Numbered from the stretch's first letter, positions 10,751-22,166 are shown. The stretch is DNA of 64,000 nucleotides from Owenia fusiformis (GCA_903813345.2 CAIIXF020000001.1:32652556-32716555), one strand, 5' to 3'. Numbers and translations: made by a program. Notes: generated from the letters alone by a model not told the origin.

Positions 10751-11537
10751 CATATAAAATACACTTTCTTATCCTGTCCTTTGATTGGCGTATTAGTTGC
10801 ATTGCGCATTAAACATAAAGATTGTTAAAACACTTAAAATAAAACTTTATTTTCATTCAAATATCCCCTCCCCTGCTCTTCATCTGGCAGCACAGCAAGA
10901 TGCCCTATTATCTAGGTGAAAAGCCTATAGACTGATTGGAATAGAACTGTTGGAATAAAATCTATATATTATCAGTTAAAAGTCCCAGACCCCTCCCCAT
11001 GTTGTCTATATATGAAGAATGTTTACACACACAAATCTAAACAAAAAAATATATCATCATGTATCTTGTTGATAAGTCTTGCATATTCATTCAAGATGGG
11101 GTTTTATATATTGGCTGTGCTGTAATAGTGAACAAGAAGTTCAAAATTGGAAAACTCCCAATTTTTTCAATGTGGAGGCATGCAAAGAGGATTGTGAAAC
11201 AAAAATTCACTCGTGCAATTCCCTTGGAATCAATGTCGGGGATGGTTACTTTTTTGGTTCCAGACACCCCCTAACTGATAATATAAAGCTTATTTGCCGA
11301 CATTTATCGTTTAATGTGTTCCCTAAAGTGCTGTTACATTGTAACAATCAATCTAATGGTCATGAAATATTGCAGGCTGGTAGGAATTTGAATGATATTA
11401 CACATGTACCAAATATCAGGGAGTATTTTTCTGAAATGGCAAAAATATGAGGAAAATAGCGGCAGGGTTTTTAACCACCCTGTACATATGAAGTTTGACA
11501 TACAGCTTCAATAACATAATATTCTCTGTTATTTCAG
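10751..11537. other. no domain recognised; one ORF of unknown nature
   Basis: The frame 11,079-11,450 (123 codons, no recognised start context) contains a Cys-containing stretch, NVEACKEDCETKIHSCN, but matches nothing I can name. The region may hold diverged pieces of the neighbouring transposon genes. Confidence 0.3.
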
Positions 11538-11790
11538 ATATGTTCTGGGAGATAGCAGGTATGCCCTGACAGAAAGTCTCATGACCCCAATCACTAATCC
11601 ACTATCGAGAGAAGATGTACGTTTCAATAGGAGGCACAAATGCACTAGAGTTACCATTGAGCAATGTAATGGTGTCCTTTAGAATAGGTGTAGATGTCTG
11701 CAAAAGACCAGATGTCTACCATTTACCTCATCAAAGAAATCCTGCGAAGCCATAGTTGCAAGTGTTGTGATGAAAATTCACAGGACGTAT
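11538..11790 (+). pseudogene. HARBI1-like (PIF/Harbinger) transposase C-terminal exon
   Basis: After an acceptor-like TTATTTCAG the frame reads YVLGDSRYALTESLMTPIT, then VRFNRRHKCTRVTIEQCNGVL, then CRCL and EAIVASVVMKIH. This is the C-terminal part of the DDE nuclease of PIF/Harbinger transposases and the related animal HARBI1 family. The Asp of LGDS and the Glu of IEQ are the second and third catalytic positions. An in-frame TAG at 11,680-11,682 falls just after VL, where the family usually has a basic residue. No upstream exon with the first Asp was found, so this is a dead fragment. Confidence 0.75.
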
Positions 11791-11880
11791 ATATGAAATA
11801 TGTACCGTACACTGTCCTGTAGCTTCATACAAGAAATATGTGTCGAAACTCAATCCAGAATGAGTGGCTGTGGCAAAGAC

Positions 11881-12247
11881 CACTCAACTCATTTGTTGAG
11901 GATGATATCTGGTACTGCAATTCCCCTCTTGGATGAAATCACTGAGCAAGAAAATGAAAGAAATATCTGCAATGGGAAAGTTAAGTAAAACATACACAAA
12001 CCATTGTATAAGAGCTACATGTATTACAATGCTAGATTCCCTTGGATATGTAGCAAGACATATTAAAGCCATAAGTGGCCACAAGTCCACCACTCAACTC
12101 ATTTGTTGAGGATGATATCTGGTACTGCAATTCCCCTCTTGGGATGAAATCACTGAGCAAGAAAATGAAAGAAATATCTGCAATGGGAAAGTTAAGTAAA
12201 ACATACACAAACCATTGTATAAGAGCTACATGTATTACAATGCTAGA
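11881..12247 (+). repeat. ~210-bp tandem duplication inside the recombinase pseudogene
   Basis: Sequence from 11,881 recurs from 12,091, both starting CACTCAACTCATTTGTTGAG. The second copy matches for about 155 bases, up to CAATGCTAGA, and then departs. The only difference seen is one extra G in the second copy, which keeps its frame intact where the first copy shifts. Such high identity means the duplication is younger than the decay of the gene. Confidence 0.92.
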
Positions 12248-12269
12248 CAAATGTCACTGTAAACAAGAA

Positions 12270-12450
12270 GCGTAAAATATCCGACACTTTAAGTACAGTA
12301 TTACAGGGACCATTACTAGCACTGCCATCAAGCTCTAGCACGCTGCCAGGACAATTACAACTCCCATCTTACTCTTATAGTACTGATAGTACACAAGGTC
12401 CTTTACTAGCACTGCCATCAAGCGCAAGGACAATTACAACTACCGTCTAG
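12270..12450 (+). repeat. imperfect ~95-bp direct repeat
   Basis: The phrase TTACTAGCACTGCCATCAAG occurs at about 12,313 and 12,402, each followed by AGGACAATTACAACT. It encodes LLALPSS-like residues in the recombinase pseudogene tail, so this was probably a repeat in the protein. Confidence 0.7.
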
Positions 12451-12711
12451 CTCTAGTAGTGATATACTTGTTACAACACCATTACAACTCAAGGATAGGG
12501 ATGATGTAGGTGACTTTGGTATAATGGAGGACTTGTGGAATACACCCATTATGACAAGTGACAGTGCTGAAACTGCATCTAAATCCAACAGTAACAACAC
12601 CCAAATCCAACAGTCTGTTACTCTGTCACCAGTCTATGGTGGAAGTCGTGTTATCAAAAACTTTCATTTCTCTAACTGTAGTGTCAACTTTTACACTAAG
12701 TGACATTATGA

Positions 12712-13358
12712 TTATTGAACATTGACTGCTTTTTAAAGCATCTCATATGTGTTTGACATGTCTAGTTTGAAAGATTAAACACATTTAACAACATTGAGTA
12801 GATCACTACTTAAAAGGTAATTGCTGTCTGTCACATAATTCTGTATTTTTAGGTCTAATAGGGGTACATAATTTTATGTGTGATAATTAGCATTTAATGA
12901 CTGCACTTATTTTTGGAGCATAATATTACTGGGTGATCTAATTTTAGTCTGAATAAATGTGAAATTTGGAAAGGAAAGACAGAGTTAGTGGGGAAGTGTA
13001 GCGAAGGATCTTCAGAGCACTGAGCACTGGTAACTTTCAGTTTGAGACCTATTTGCTCAGAAAAGAAAACCATGCCTAGTATGCAATCAACTAATTGCCA
13101 AAGGCCACATGGGGAGGTATCAGTTATATTTGGAAAAAAACATGTTGAAGAAGACACATGCATATATTTCAATATTTTCTTCTGAATTCAACAATAAATC
13201 GAGAACATATTGTACTGTTCAAAAAGGTTACATTAATAAATGTGACACGTAATCTTGGAAATACGATAATGTCTGTCAATATTGTATTGATTTGTTCCAA
13301 ACCTAGAATTGGAGGCCTAACCTTGGGATATTAGGCTAGGTTTAAGCCTAGATAACAT
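12712..13358. other. intergenic, nothing recognised
   Basis: AT-rich DNA with no gene or clear repeat. Confidence 0.5.
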
Positions 13359-13385
13359 ATGTTGTGCGTTTCGGTTCGTGTTTGT
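13359..13385 (+). repeat. 27-bp inverted repeat, left member
   Basis: This 27-base string (ATGTTGTGCGTTTCGGTTCG and seven more) is the perfect reverse complement of 18,504-18,530. A CpG-bearing exact match of this length 5.1 kb away is not expected by chance. The pair may mark the ends of an older element or a rearrangement; no target-site duplication was found. Confidence 0.85.
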
Positions 13386-13987
13386 GCGAGGTTTATATAT
13401 CCAGATATTGAAATAACGTTTCTAACACAATCCAAGAGATCCAACAGGAGATGTTCGTTCGATGATTGAAGTGGAGTGACTCTCTGATTAGAATGCGTGA
13501 TGTCAGTTATATACCCTCTCTGATGTATCAAGTGTCTTAGCCATATATGGCAAGTGACTCACCATATATGGCAAGGGAACAGAGTGGGAAGTTAGCAATA
13601 CTAGCAAGTGAGTCAGGGTTCAGAGGTCGAGCTGATGATATCATATTAACCCTCCAAAACCCACCACCCAGATACCGTAACACTACCCCCCACGGACAAG
13701 ACACTGTTGACTCCTGTCAACTGAACCAGAGGGCATATAACCTCCATCACCGCATTTCATCAGAATTCAAATCCAAAGTTTATTTATATTTTGAAAAATA
13801 AATGCAAAGACAATCAGTTCTTTGGTTTTTCAATAATGCCCAGAGCAGGTTCAGATTGCAGATGTCATTTTAATTGTTTTGTTGGTTACATATTTGGATA
13901 TGTTAGGTCGGTATTTTTTGATACAATGGTAAATATATATGTAAAGGTCAATGAAATTCAGTCATTTGAAGTTATTGTAGTTTTTTT
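13386..13987. other. no gene recognised
   Basis: A short direct duplication of CATATATGGCAAG lies at about 13,541-13,575. The 84-codon ORF at 13,547-13,801 has no recognised domain. Confidence 0.4.
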
Positions 13988-14706
13988 ATTGCTTTACAGA
14001 TTTATGTCTATTAATGTTGTTTTAGAAATTAATCAATCATGACTCTTTCAAAGTTCTACATATCGCTTTGGTTTGGTGAATTGCCAATGAAACATGTCAG
14101 AGATATTATACTTTATTGGACCAGAAATAGCCCCATGAGCTGAACACTTTTTACATGTTCATGGGCGTGTTTGACCATAAATGCTCCTATTTTCTTTTGG
14201 ATATTTGAAACATTGAGATCTATTGCAAGCCATTCGGAAAGGTCTACTCGTTATAATGATATTTTGCTAGTTGTTACCGAAGTATTATAGCTAGTATTTG
14301 CAAGATTTAATAATAAGTTGAATAATCCAATCAAACAAGGGCTTGTTGCTAGACACAAATATTTCCAGACAAGTGTGAATAACAGTTTTGGTATTTCTAC
14401 ACTAAAGCTCAAAATGCCGCAAACAGCTTGGAATGCAGTTAACTTTGAAGTGGGTGTGAAAACTTGAGATGGTTCTTCTCTGCATAATGGGAAAACAGAT
14501 AGTTGAGAGAGTTATTTATTACTTGTTTTCTTATTTTTAGTCTTTTAATAGTGCTCGTTTCTATCATTTGAGCTTACAGCAAGAGATTATTGCCTATACT
14601 TTGGCATACTTGAAGACTGACTTATATTTAGTTCTGTTGCAGCCTGGATGGTTAGCTATTCGTTAAAGGTTAGCTATGTTGGCATTTCTCAGATATCTTT
14701 AGAGCT
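13988..14706 (+). repeat. segment X, duplicated without mismatch at 17.5-18.4 kb
   Basis: Bases 13,988-14,376 recur directly at 17,495-17,883 (389 bp), and 14,181-14,706 recur inverted at 17,915-18,440 (526 bp). Line-by-line comparison showed no mismatch. Parts of X also resemble, with much divergence, 15,005-15,090 and 15,862-16,030, which bracket the acidic ORF, so X belongs to an older local duplication as well. Confidence 0.95.
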
Positions 14707-15188
14707 ATAACTTATCTTATCTTGAACTTAAGTCTAAAGCCTTAAAGTCGAAATATTTGGCCGTAGTGGTATCAATAATCTTCAAATATATTTCAGTATA
14801 AGGAGATACACATGTACACATTTGATTATCACTTTTCTTGGATGATATTGAGGATGGATTCAAAAGTTCATGATCAAATGGCATCAATATTTGCAAAATA
14901 AAGGCAGGAAATGTATAGCTAGTTTTCCATAAATAAGAGTGTAGATCTCTATTTTATTTTCATATTAAATGAAAATTGTGCATATAATTTTATTTGTAAT
15001 TCAGTCATTTTAAGTAATTTGTTTTAATTGCTTTACAGATTTATACTTAGAAATCAATCAATTTAAAGGCTTTCAAAGAAAAGTCTTCTCTTCATAAGGA
15101 AATATTTTGTTAGTTGCTGTAGTAGTACAGTTACCCTTTGCATTCGTTTGACTACACTTCTTAAAAGAGAGCTTCGTCTGTAGTTTAA

Positions 15189-15824
15189 CTAGACTCTGCA
15201 CGCAGGGTAAAGTACAGTATTAGTATATGCGAAACTGAATCTTTGAATATTGAATTTGAAAATGCAGAGTCAATGCGCGAATTAGATGACAATGAAGTAA
15301 CTGATGTTGATGCGTCAATATACATTTATGAGTCCGTGACTTTAGAATATGACATTAAATTGAAAAATGATATTGATCAGTTAAATGAGCTGATAATTGA
15401 TATTGAGTCAATAAATTGTATGTTACTGCACAGTGAAACTGTGGGTATTGAATCTTGCTTTGATGAGTGTACTTTATGCTCATATGACAGTGAACTTGAT
15501 AATGATGAGTATGATAAAATGTTTGAAGATTACTGCGTTGATGATTTAATTAGTGATGATGTAGATGATGGATATGTCATGTGCAATGATAATTCAATTA
15601 GTGACAATTTCGATGATGATGAATATGTCACTTGTAATGATACAAATGATGACGAGACTTGTAGTATCCATTTCGTAAGAAAGGCGGATGGAGCTAGGCT
15701 GGCAACCTCTCTTGACCTTGATGTGACAAACGAGTTCCATGTCAAGGACAATGCTACAGAGTCAAATGATATATTTTATTACAAGTGTGATCTGCAGAGT
15801 GATTCAGATTCCAATATTATATAA
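15189..15824 (+). CDS. hypothetical Asp/Glu-rich protein
   Basis: The frame is open for 212 codons from just after an in-frame TAA at 15,186-15,188. The first ATG is at 15,273; the acceptor-like AACTAG just upstream would also allow an internal exon. The product is very acidic, with phrases such as DDLISDDVDDGYVMCND and DDDEYVTCNDTNDDETC, several Cys residues (CFDECTLCSYDSE) and a more mixed C-terminus. No known domain or membrane segment is seen. It is the longest frame outside the LINEs. Segments similar to X flank it on both sides. It could be a gag-like or host exon. Confidence 0.45.
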   Translation, partial: LDSARRVKYSISICETESLNIEFENAESMRELDDNEVTDVDASIYIYESVTLEYDIKLKNDIDQLNELIIDIESINCMLLHSETVGIESCFDECTLCSYDSELDNDEYDKMFEDYCVDDLISDDVDDGYVMCNDNSISDNFDDDEYVTCNDTNDDETCSIHFVRKADGARLATSLDLDVTNEFHVKDNATESNDIFYYKCDLQSDSDSNII

Positions 15825-17494
15825 GTTTCAGCTAAAGGTCGAATACTCAAAACAAACTAGTGTTATTTATTACATATTTTTACAGTCTTTGAATGATGAT
15901 GTTGGCTAGCTATTTGTTAAAGGTTAGCAATGTTGGAAATTATCTTTACCTGGATACAGAACATATGGTTCATTTTTAAACAACTGTAACTTATTCTTAT
16001 TTTTGACCTGGATTAAAGTCTAAAAGCCTAGTCAATGCATTACAAGACTCTCTCATATCTGAAATTGTAAGATTTTGGGAATTCCTGTCTAGTTATTTTT
16101 CGATAATATATGACTTTTTGGCAAAGCATTTTAGAGGAATCATTTTAATTGGAGCACCTAGCTGACGAGTTAGCGTGTCCACATTACAGAATTTTTCTAG
16201 AATGATATATTTGGGTCTAGAGCTTTATAATATTTATGGGTGTGTGAAATATTTGTTGAGGAATGAACTTGAATGCTTGATGATGGTGGGGGAGAAAGTA
16301 AACAGATAAGGGAGAACGAAACAATTTTAATTATATAGCCAGGTAAAGTCCGGAATGGTAGGGGCTGGCTGACCCTTGGGGCCATGATGATCTGGCCGGA
16401 AGTAAGTCCACGACGTCATGTGCTACCCTTTACCTGGGCTAGTATGTAAGACCATGGCAATAAATGAGATATGATATTAGTGCGTATATGATATAAGGTG
16501 CGTAGTGCACTCATTTGTGGGGCTCTAGACTTGACTATATAAAATTCAATGACTTTCTTGACTAAACTGATCACTTGGTCAAGGGATCATTTGACACCCT
16601 TTGAAGTAAAAATGTTATGTTAACTTTAGAGTAGAAACAATATTTTCTTTAAAAATTTTCTTTATCTTGTCTACAAGTATTGTTTTATAACACTTTGGCT
16701 AGAAGGCGGCCATTTTGAAAAGAGAGTGACCATTTTTGAATGGTATAATGGTGAACTTTGAATTTTGATTTTGCAAAAATTGCAGTCATGTTAGTTCGAT
16801 AGGATTTGCTATGCTTTTGGCGTTGCTGTTGTCTAGTTCATTAAAATAATTGAGAGAGATACAAACACAACTGATATTAAAATTTAATCGAAACTGAAAG
16901 AAGTAATGTAATATAAGTGATTATAAGTAAGCAGAAAATAATAGAAATGAAGTTCTTGAAATTAAGGAAGTGAAGAAAATGCTTCTTTGAACTAGGCAGG
17001 AAGTAGGTTAATTGGTATTTTAGTAAGTTATGATGAACTAAAGTTACATTATTTTGGTAATTTATGATGAACTAGTGTTACATTTTGGAACCTTGAACTG
17101 TTGTAGGTTTTGAGGCTTGTGTCATTGTAAGAGTTATGTTTAGTGGAAGGAAGGGATTTTCCAAATATATTACCAGTAGTGGCTGTTTATGTGTGGTATT
17201 GATGTGACACGCCACTATTATGACTCATGTGTTATAAAAATATAAAATTATGATTAAAACAGTATGCCCAGATAAATAAGATCATATTATCTGTGTTCAA
17301 ATAATTAAGTTTTATTAAATTAAGTACATGTATATTACCTATCTTTTCGGCGAAAGCCATTGTTTTTTTTAATTTTCATGGATAAATGTTCTATGTATTG
17401 TTATATGTGGGATTTAGTTTGTCTTTGAGGGGGGTGAGTGTAGCACTTTATAGCACTTGTATTTCCATGTATGTACATGCTGTCTGCTTACGTC
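15825..17494. other. no gene; diverged X-like and 31-kb-like repeats
   Basis: 15,862-16,030 resembles 14,510-14,745 (GTTATTTATTAC, then GGTTAGCTATTCGTTAAAGG-like text). 16,680-16,850 (GGCGGCCATTTTGAAAAG to GTTGCTGTTGTCTAGTT) is a copy of the repeat that ends at about 31,790. The rest is AT-rich and unexplained. There are two close copies of a TATGATGAACTA phrase near 17,030 and 17,066. Confidence 0.5.
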
Positions 17495-18440
17495 ATTGCT
17501 TTACAGATTTATGTCTATTAATGTTGTTTTAGAAATTAATCAATCATGACTCTTTCAAAGTTCTACATATCGCTTTGGTTTGGTGAATTGCCAATGAAAC
17601 ATGTCAGAGATATTATACTTTATTGGACCAGAAATAGCCCCATGAGCTGAACACTTTTTACATGTTCATGGGCGTGTTTGACCATAAATGCTCCTATTTT
17701 CTTTTGGATATTTGAAACATTGAGATCTATTGCAAGCCATTCGGAAAGGTCTACTCGTTATAATGATATTTTGCTAGTTGTTACCGAAGTATTATAGCTA
17801 GTATTTGCAAGATTTAATAATAAGTTGAATAATCCAATCAAACAAGGGCTTGTTGCTAGACACAAATATTTCCAGACAAGTGTCTGATCGTGGAGATCAG
17901 TGGGTTCAACCTGCAGCTCTAAAGATATCTGAGAAATGCCAACATAGCTAACCTTTAACGAATAGCTAACCATCCAGGCTGCAACAGAACTAAATATAAG
18001 TCAGTCTTCAAGTATGCCAAAGTATAGGCAATAATCTCTTGCTGTAAGCTCAAATGATAGAAACGAGCACTATTAAAAGACTAAAAATAAGAAAACAAGT
18101 AATAAATAACTCTCTCAACTATCTGTTTTCCCATTATGCAGAGAAGAACCATCTCAAGTTTTCACACCCACTTCAAAGTTAACTGCATTCCAAGCTGTTT
18201 GCGGCATTTTGAGCTTTAGTGTAGAAATACCAAAACTGTTATTCACACTTGTCTGGAAATATTTGTGTCTAGCAACAAGCCCTTGTTTGATTGGATTATT
18301 CAACTTATTATTAAATCTTGCAAATACTAGCTATAATACTTCGGTAACAACTAGCAAAATATCATTATAACGAGTAGACCTTTCCGAATGGCTTGCAATA
18401 GATCTCAATGTTTCAAATATCCAAAAGAAAATAGGAGCAT
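17495..18440. repeat. recent composite duplication: X direct, 31-bp spacer, X inverted
   Basis: 17,495-17,883 is a direct copy of 13,988-14,376. Then come 31 unmatched bases (17,884-17,914, containing CTGATCGTGGAGATCAG), then 17,915-18,440, the reverse complement of 14,181-14,706. The block itself therefore contains a 196-bp perfect inverted pair (17,688-17,883 and 18,245-18,440). Sharp edges with no mismatch suggest template switching, a foldback insertion or an assembly error. Confidence 0.93.
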
Positions 18441-18503
18441 GTATGCTAAAACAGTTATGATGTATAACGATGTATATAATGTAAAAACTGATGATATATG
18501 AAG

Positions 18504-18530
18504 ACAAACACGAACCGAAACGCACAACAT
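18504..18530 (-). repeat. 27-bp inverted repeat, right member
   Basis: Perfect reverse complement of 13,359-13,385. Confidence 0.85.
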
Positions 18531-18620
18531 TAAAACGTATTCTATTGTAATTTACTTAACTTTGTCCAAACAATACTGTCGTCTTCACCCAGTTGTTTAT
18601 TTCATAGCAGTGAAAGGAAG

Positions 18621-18686
18621 ATGGCTCTGTGGAGTCTTGCTGAAGTTGAAGTGTTAGTGTCAGAGGTCTCAAGAAACAAAGACATA
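18621..18686 (+). pseudogene. SANT/Myb-like exon, 5' part, split by a transposon
   Basis: The ATG has A at -3 and G at +4, a good start context. The 22 codons encode the first helix of a Myb/SANT-like DNA-binding domain: MALWSLAEVEVLVSEVSRNK followed by Asp-Ile. This W...EVEVLV...V pattern is common in animal Myb_DNA-bind_5-type proteins, several of which partner Harbinger elements. Translation then runs into the inserted element. The continuation is at 25,926, in the same frame once the element and one TA are set aside. Confidence 0.72.
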
Positions 18687-18711
18687 CAGTACAGGTCACG
18701 CCGAGGATCTC

Positions 18712-18897
18712 ACCTCGGTGCATCGAAAGGTGCATCGAATGACGCATCGATCGGTGCAACGATCGGTACGACATCGGTGCACCGAGCTGCATCGCTGCGC
18801 ATTTAATCGATGCATCGATCGGCAAGCTTAACACGCCGACCGACGCATTCCTCGGTGCATCGTGCAACGTGCATCGGTGGTTCGAGTAATGCATCAA
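18712..18897 (+). repeat. left subterminal CpG-rich array
   Basis: About ten variants of GGTGCATCG and CGATCGGTGCA lie in 185 bases, in both orientations, within an otherwise AT-rich region. The same words fill the opposite end of the element at 25,751-25,890. Subterminal arrays usually serve as transposase binding sites; that role here is inference. Confidence 0.85.
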
Positions 18898-19246
18898 TAG
18901 AGACAGAATATTAAGACAATTTAATTATGCAGAAGGCCCACGCCAATAAATGAATTTTGATATTAATAGTTCTTGAAACCAAACTTCAAAAACATGCCGC
19001 AGAAAAGAACGGGGGTCAAGACGCGTTCACAGATTTAAATTAATTAATAACAGTTAACTGTCAGACTGTCAGTCGAATGTAAAGGTACACTTATGTTTGC
19101 AAGCAACGCATTTGTGTAATGCAATGAAACATTTCGATATTCTTTTCAGATAAACAGAAACTATATACGAAAATATGAATTATTTTACTTCAAACATTAT
19201 GTTTAAGTCCACATAATAATGAAATAGCCTAATCCCTTCTTGTTTA

Positions 19247-19475
19247 ATGGGACGTTTAAAAGCAAACCATTATTATAATGGAGCTATCTAGATTTCAGCC
19301 CTGAATATACCAAAGTACCGTGTACCTGTGTCATACTACAAATAGCATTAGACGTTAATACAATGTTCAGTATTTAAAACAAGGCCTCTGGTTTTCATGA
19401 TATTTTCATTTTAGACATGTTTGAGTATTTTGAACGTTTAAAAGCAAACCATTATTATTATGGAGCTATCACACT
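19247..19475 (+). repeat. ~35-bp direct repeat pair inside the 7.2-kb element
   Basis: ACGTTTAAAAGCAAACCATT, followed by ATTATNATGGAGCTATC, occurs at about 19,251 and 19,433, 182 bp apart and nearly identical. Confidence 0.75.
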
Positions 19476-21335
19476 TATGACATAAGGGCTCATCGTTCGA
19501 CAACGTGTGAATACTCTGCTTGGGCAGACAGCGGGACACGGCATGTATACACGATGGGCAAAACAAATATCTAGATATATCCAGTAACACCAAATTAAAA
19601 AATAATTAATAAAAAAATGTATGCCCCAAATAACCACTCAGTGGTAAACGGTGAGCCCATATAGCAAATGTGACACTGTGACAGCTACTTTTTGTTATTG
19701 ATTTTAAAATACCCATCCCACATTAATTGAGCCTGCATGCCCCATCTTACATAATTTAAGCAAGTTCAACATTTAACCCAGGCCCGTTGTTAAAACATTT
19801 GATGTCTCAGTCACCATTTGATATCTCATCTGCTAAATATTATATTCTTTTTTACAGGTTCTCTCAATGAATGGAATGCTGCAAACATGACGGACGTGTG
19901 AATTTTGGGGTTACGCATGGACACATGCGAGGAGGACACAACGTAGAGAAAAGCGGGGGTCTTCACTCAGGAAATGTGTAAAACGCATCCTGCATCCTGG
20001 GATTCAGCAGAAACAGTTCCGAAATAATTCAGAACTAAGGTTGTATTCATCAATTCAGCTGCCGGCTGGAGGTTTAACCTACTTTTTATCAGTGGCAAAT
20101 TCAATTACTTATAGTGGCAGGTACTACTCATGAGTTAAATGAGTTGAATTCCCCTGCCAGATGACGGCTGGTGGTTTAACCTAGTTTTTAAGCCATTTTA
20201 AACATAAATGAAGGAATAGTGACAGTCACTATTCATATTTAAATGACTTGGACATGAATTAGCCTAGTTGGTGAATCTGTCAGCTGTCAGTTGAATTGGC
20301 GAATGCTACCTCGGCGCCCAACAATGTGTTCATACCCGGGTGTTTATACTTCATGTTATGCATGCAGTTTCTTGTTCTATTGTTAACACTTAAAAGTTAA
20401 TAATTAAGGGTTTAATTTATCTTCCAGGTATTCATAAATAGTTGGCGTAGGTCTGTTGACGGTGATGATGACAATTTTGATGACGAGGTCTACATTCATT
20501 TCGAATAATTAATCTTTAGGCATTTTGCGTACTGTTTTTAAGTTTATACATTTTTAATTCATTAGAGCTAGCATTCTAATTTATCAGAGCCATGCACTAG
20601 AATGCTTGAAAGAGAGAGTCTTCATATTCAAAAATAGTAAAGGCTGATAATTCAACGATTTAACGCTAGCTTTACATTTCCTTTGCTTTGTTTTATAAGA
20701 AGGTTGAGTTACACTTTTTTAAAAGAACTTGTACCCGAACGTGTACTATTTCGTTCCCGGCCGGGGAATACTGTTCCACTCTCATATTCACTTGGGACTG
20801 TTTTCCGTATGCCCTTATACTCAATCGGCCAAGTAAACAGTACACATGGGAGAAATAATTATCTAAAGAACCACGTTCACGTACAAGTTTTTTTTAAGAA
20901 ACGTGTGTTTTAACCCTATTATCACCTTAGCAGACGGGGACAAACTCTTGCAAAAATACATGTAGATTATTACAGCACGATTATAGATAAAACAGATTTT
21001 TTTAATCAAGCTTATTACTTTTGTGCTTCTTTAATCAATGACGTTTTCAACGGTTAATTGTGTTGATTTGTTGTTAAATTTTTTTATCTATTTTTGACTT
21101 ATAGTTGTTTTCCAAAATTCTTGTTTTCATTTCTTGTGACAGTTATTTTTTCATATCTTTGTGCATGGCTACCTGCATGTAGCATGATGATTGACCGGGA
21201 ATAATCTGACGGGGATAGACGTCCATGATTATAACAGAGGCATATAAAGTCAAATGAAAAATTATTAATATGCCTCTGATTATTATGAGACTGAATATTG
21301 GATACAAGACTGCTCGTATATCCATGGGAGGATGT
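19476..21335. other. interior of the 7.2-kb element, no gene
   Basis: No transposase or other domain is visible. The word GGTTTAACCTA recurs at about 20,071 and 20,172. The ORF at 20,683-20,913 has no recognised content. Confidence 0.45.
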
Positions 21336-21719
21336 AAGGGTTATTGTTGTGTCACCATCAGAATCGGTGAGACAAATGACATATTGTTATAGTCTCCAAC
21401 TTTTTGTGGACGGTGTTCGATGGTTTGTGTTCGGAGTTCGGCGGTTGGTATTTTAAAAACTGGTCTGAACGGTCATTATTCATGACTCCCACAATTTGAC
21501 ATCTTTAATCAGTAACTAAACAAAACAAATACTAATTAACTGTCTGGAGCATGGCGATCTCTTTCCGGCACAAACAGGATATTTTGATTTCTTAAAATTT
21601 GTTGTATAAACAAGTATAATCTTTTTTCTTCATCGTCTGCAAATACATGAAATATGCATTTAAATTAAGCCAGGGTACCCCGATGAATGTACTGCATGCG
21701 TCGTGCATGTACTGTATGT

Positions 21720-21950
21720 ACTGTCTTGCCTGTAGCCAGCTTTTTCCAATGGGGGGTAGCCATTGCCAAGTAGAGTAACTTTTGACAGTTTTGGCGAAAA
21801 AATCATGCAAAAAGTGATCAGAATGGTGAAAAATTGCATGGTTTGAAAGGTTTTTAGGCCGGGGGGGGGGGGGGGGGGGGGGGCAACCGCTTCCAAAGTT
21901 TTTGCAAGTCGCTTCAAATTGACCATAAAAATTACAAGTTCTCACGATTA
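21720..21950. mobile_element. MITE of the CCCGTAGCCAG family, with a G23 run
   Basis: CTGTAGCCAGC at the left, then TGATCAGAATGGTGAAAAAT and a run of 23 G at 21,861-21,883, match the order of features in the copies at 61.3-61.65 kb. The right end is not clear. Long homopolymers of this kind are hard to assemble, so the length may be wrong. Confidence 0.6.
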
Positions 21951-22166
21951 GATCAAACTTTTTTAACTTGCTTCAAATTGATTAGGGGAAATTTAAAATT
22001 ATCAGTTCCAACTGGACATTGTACATGTACATGTACGATGCATAACACTCTCTGACCAGATAATGATTCAATTTCTCAATTTTCAAATTAAAAGTAGCAA
22101 AAGCTAGCGTCATATTGGTCCTCAGACGCTCTTCCCAGCAAAAAGTTGTGAGTTATTTTGATACAC

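Larger units (their letters stand above)
11831..12711 (+). pseudogene. Crypton/KIAA1958-like tyrosine recombinase, broken
   Basis: Pieces in two frames give KKYVSKLNPE, LWQRPLNSF, DDIWYCNSPLG, then YTNHCIRATCITMLD and LGYVARHIKAISGHKS. These are the HxxR and second His (GHxS) signatures of Crypton-type tyrosine recombinases and the domesticated KIAA1958/ZMYM-related group, which would cut and rejoin DNA through a Tyr intermediate. The catalytic Tyr is not present after GHKS, where a ~210-bp tandem duplication interrupts the gene. The 3' end reads RVIKNFHFSNCSVNFYTK and stops at about 12,711, like the family's usual C-terminus. Single-base indels (near 11,850 and at the G run 11,931/12,142) and several stops make it a pseudogene. 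Confidence 0.75.

Noticed and set aside
18660-18900. CpG island promoter of the SANT/Myb-like gene
   Set aside because: The CpG-rich words are a subterminal array inside the inserted element and are mirrored at its other end.
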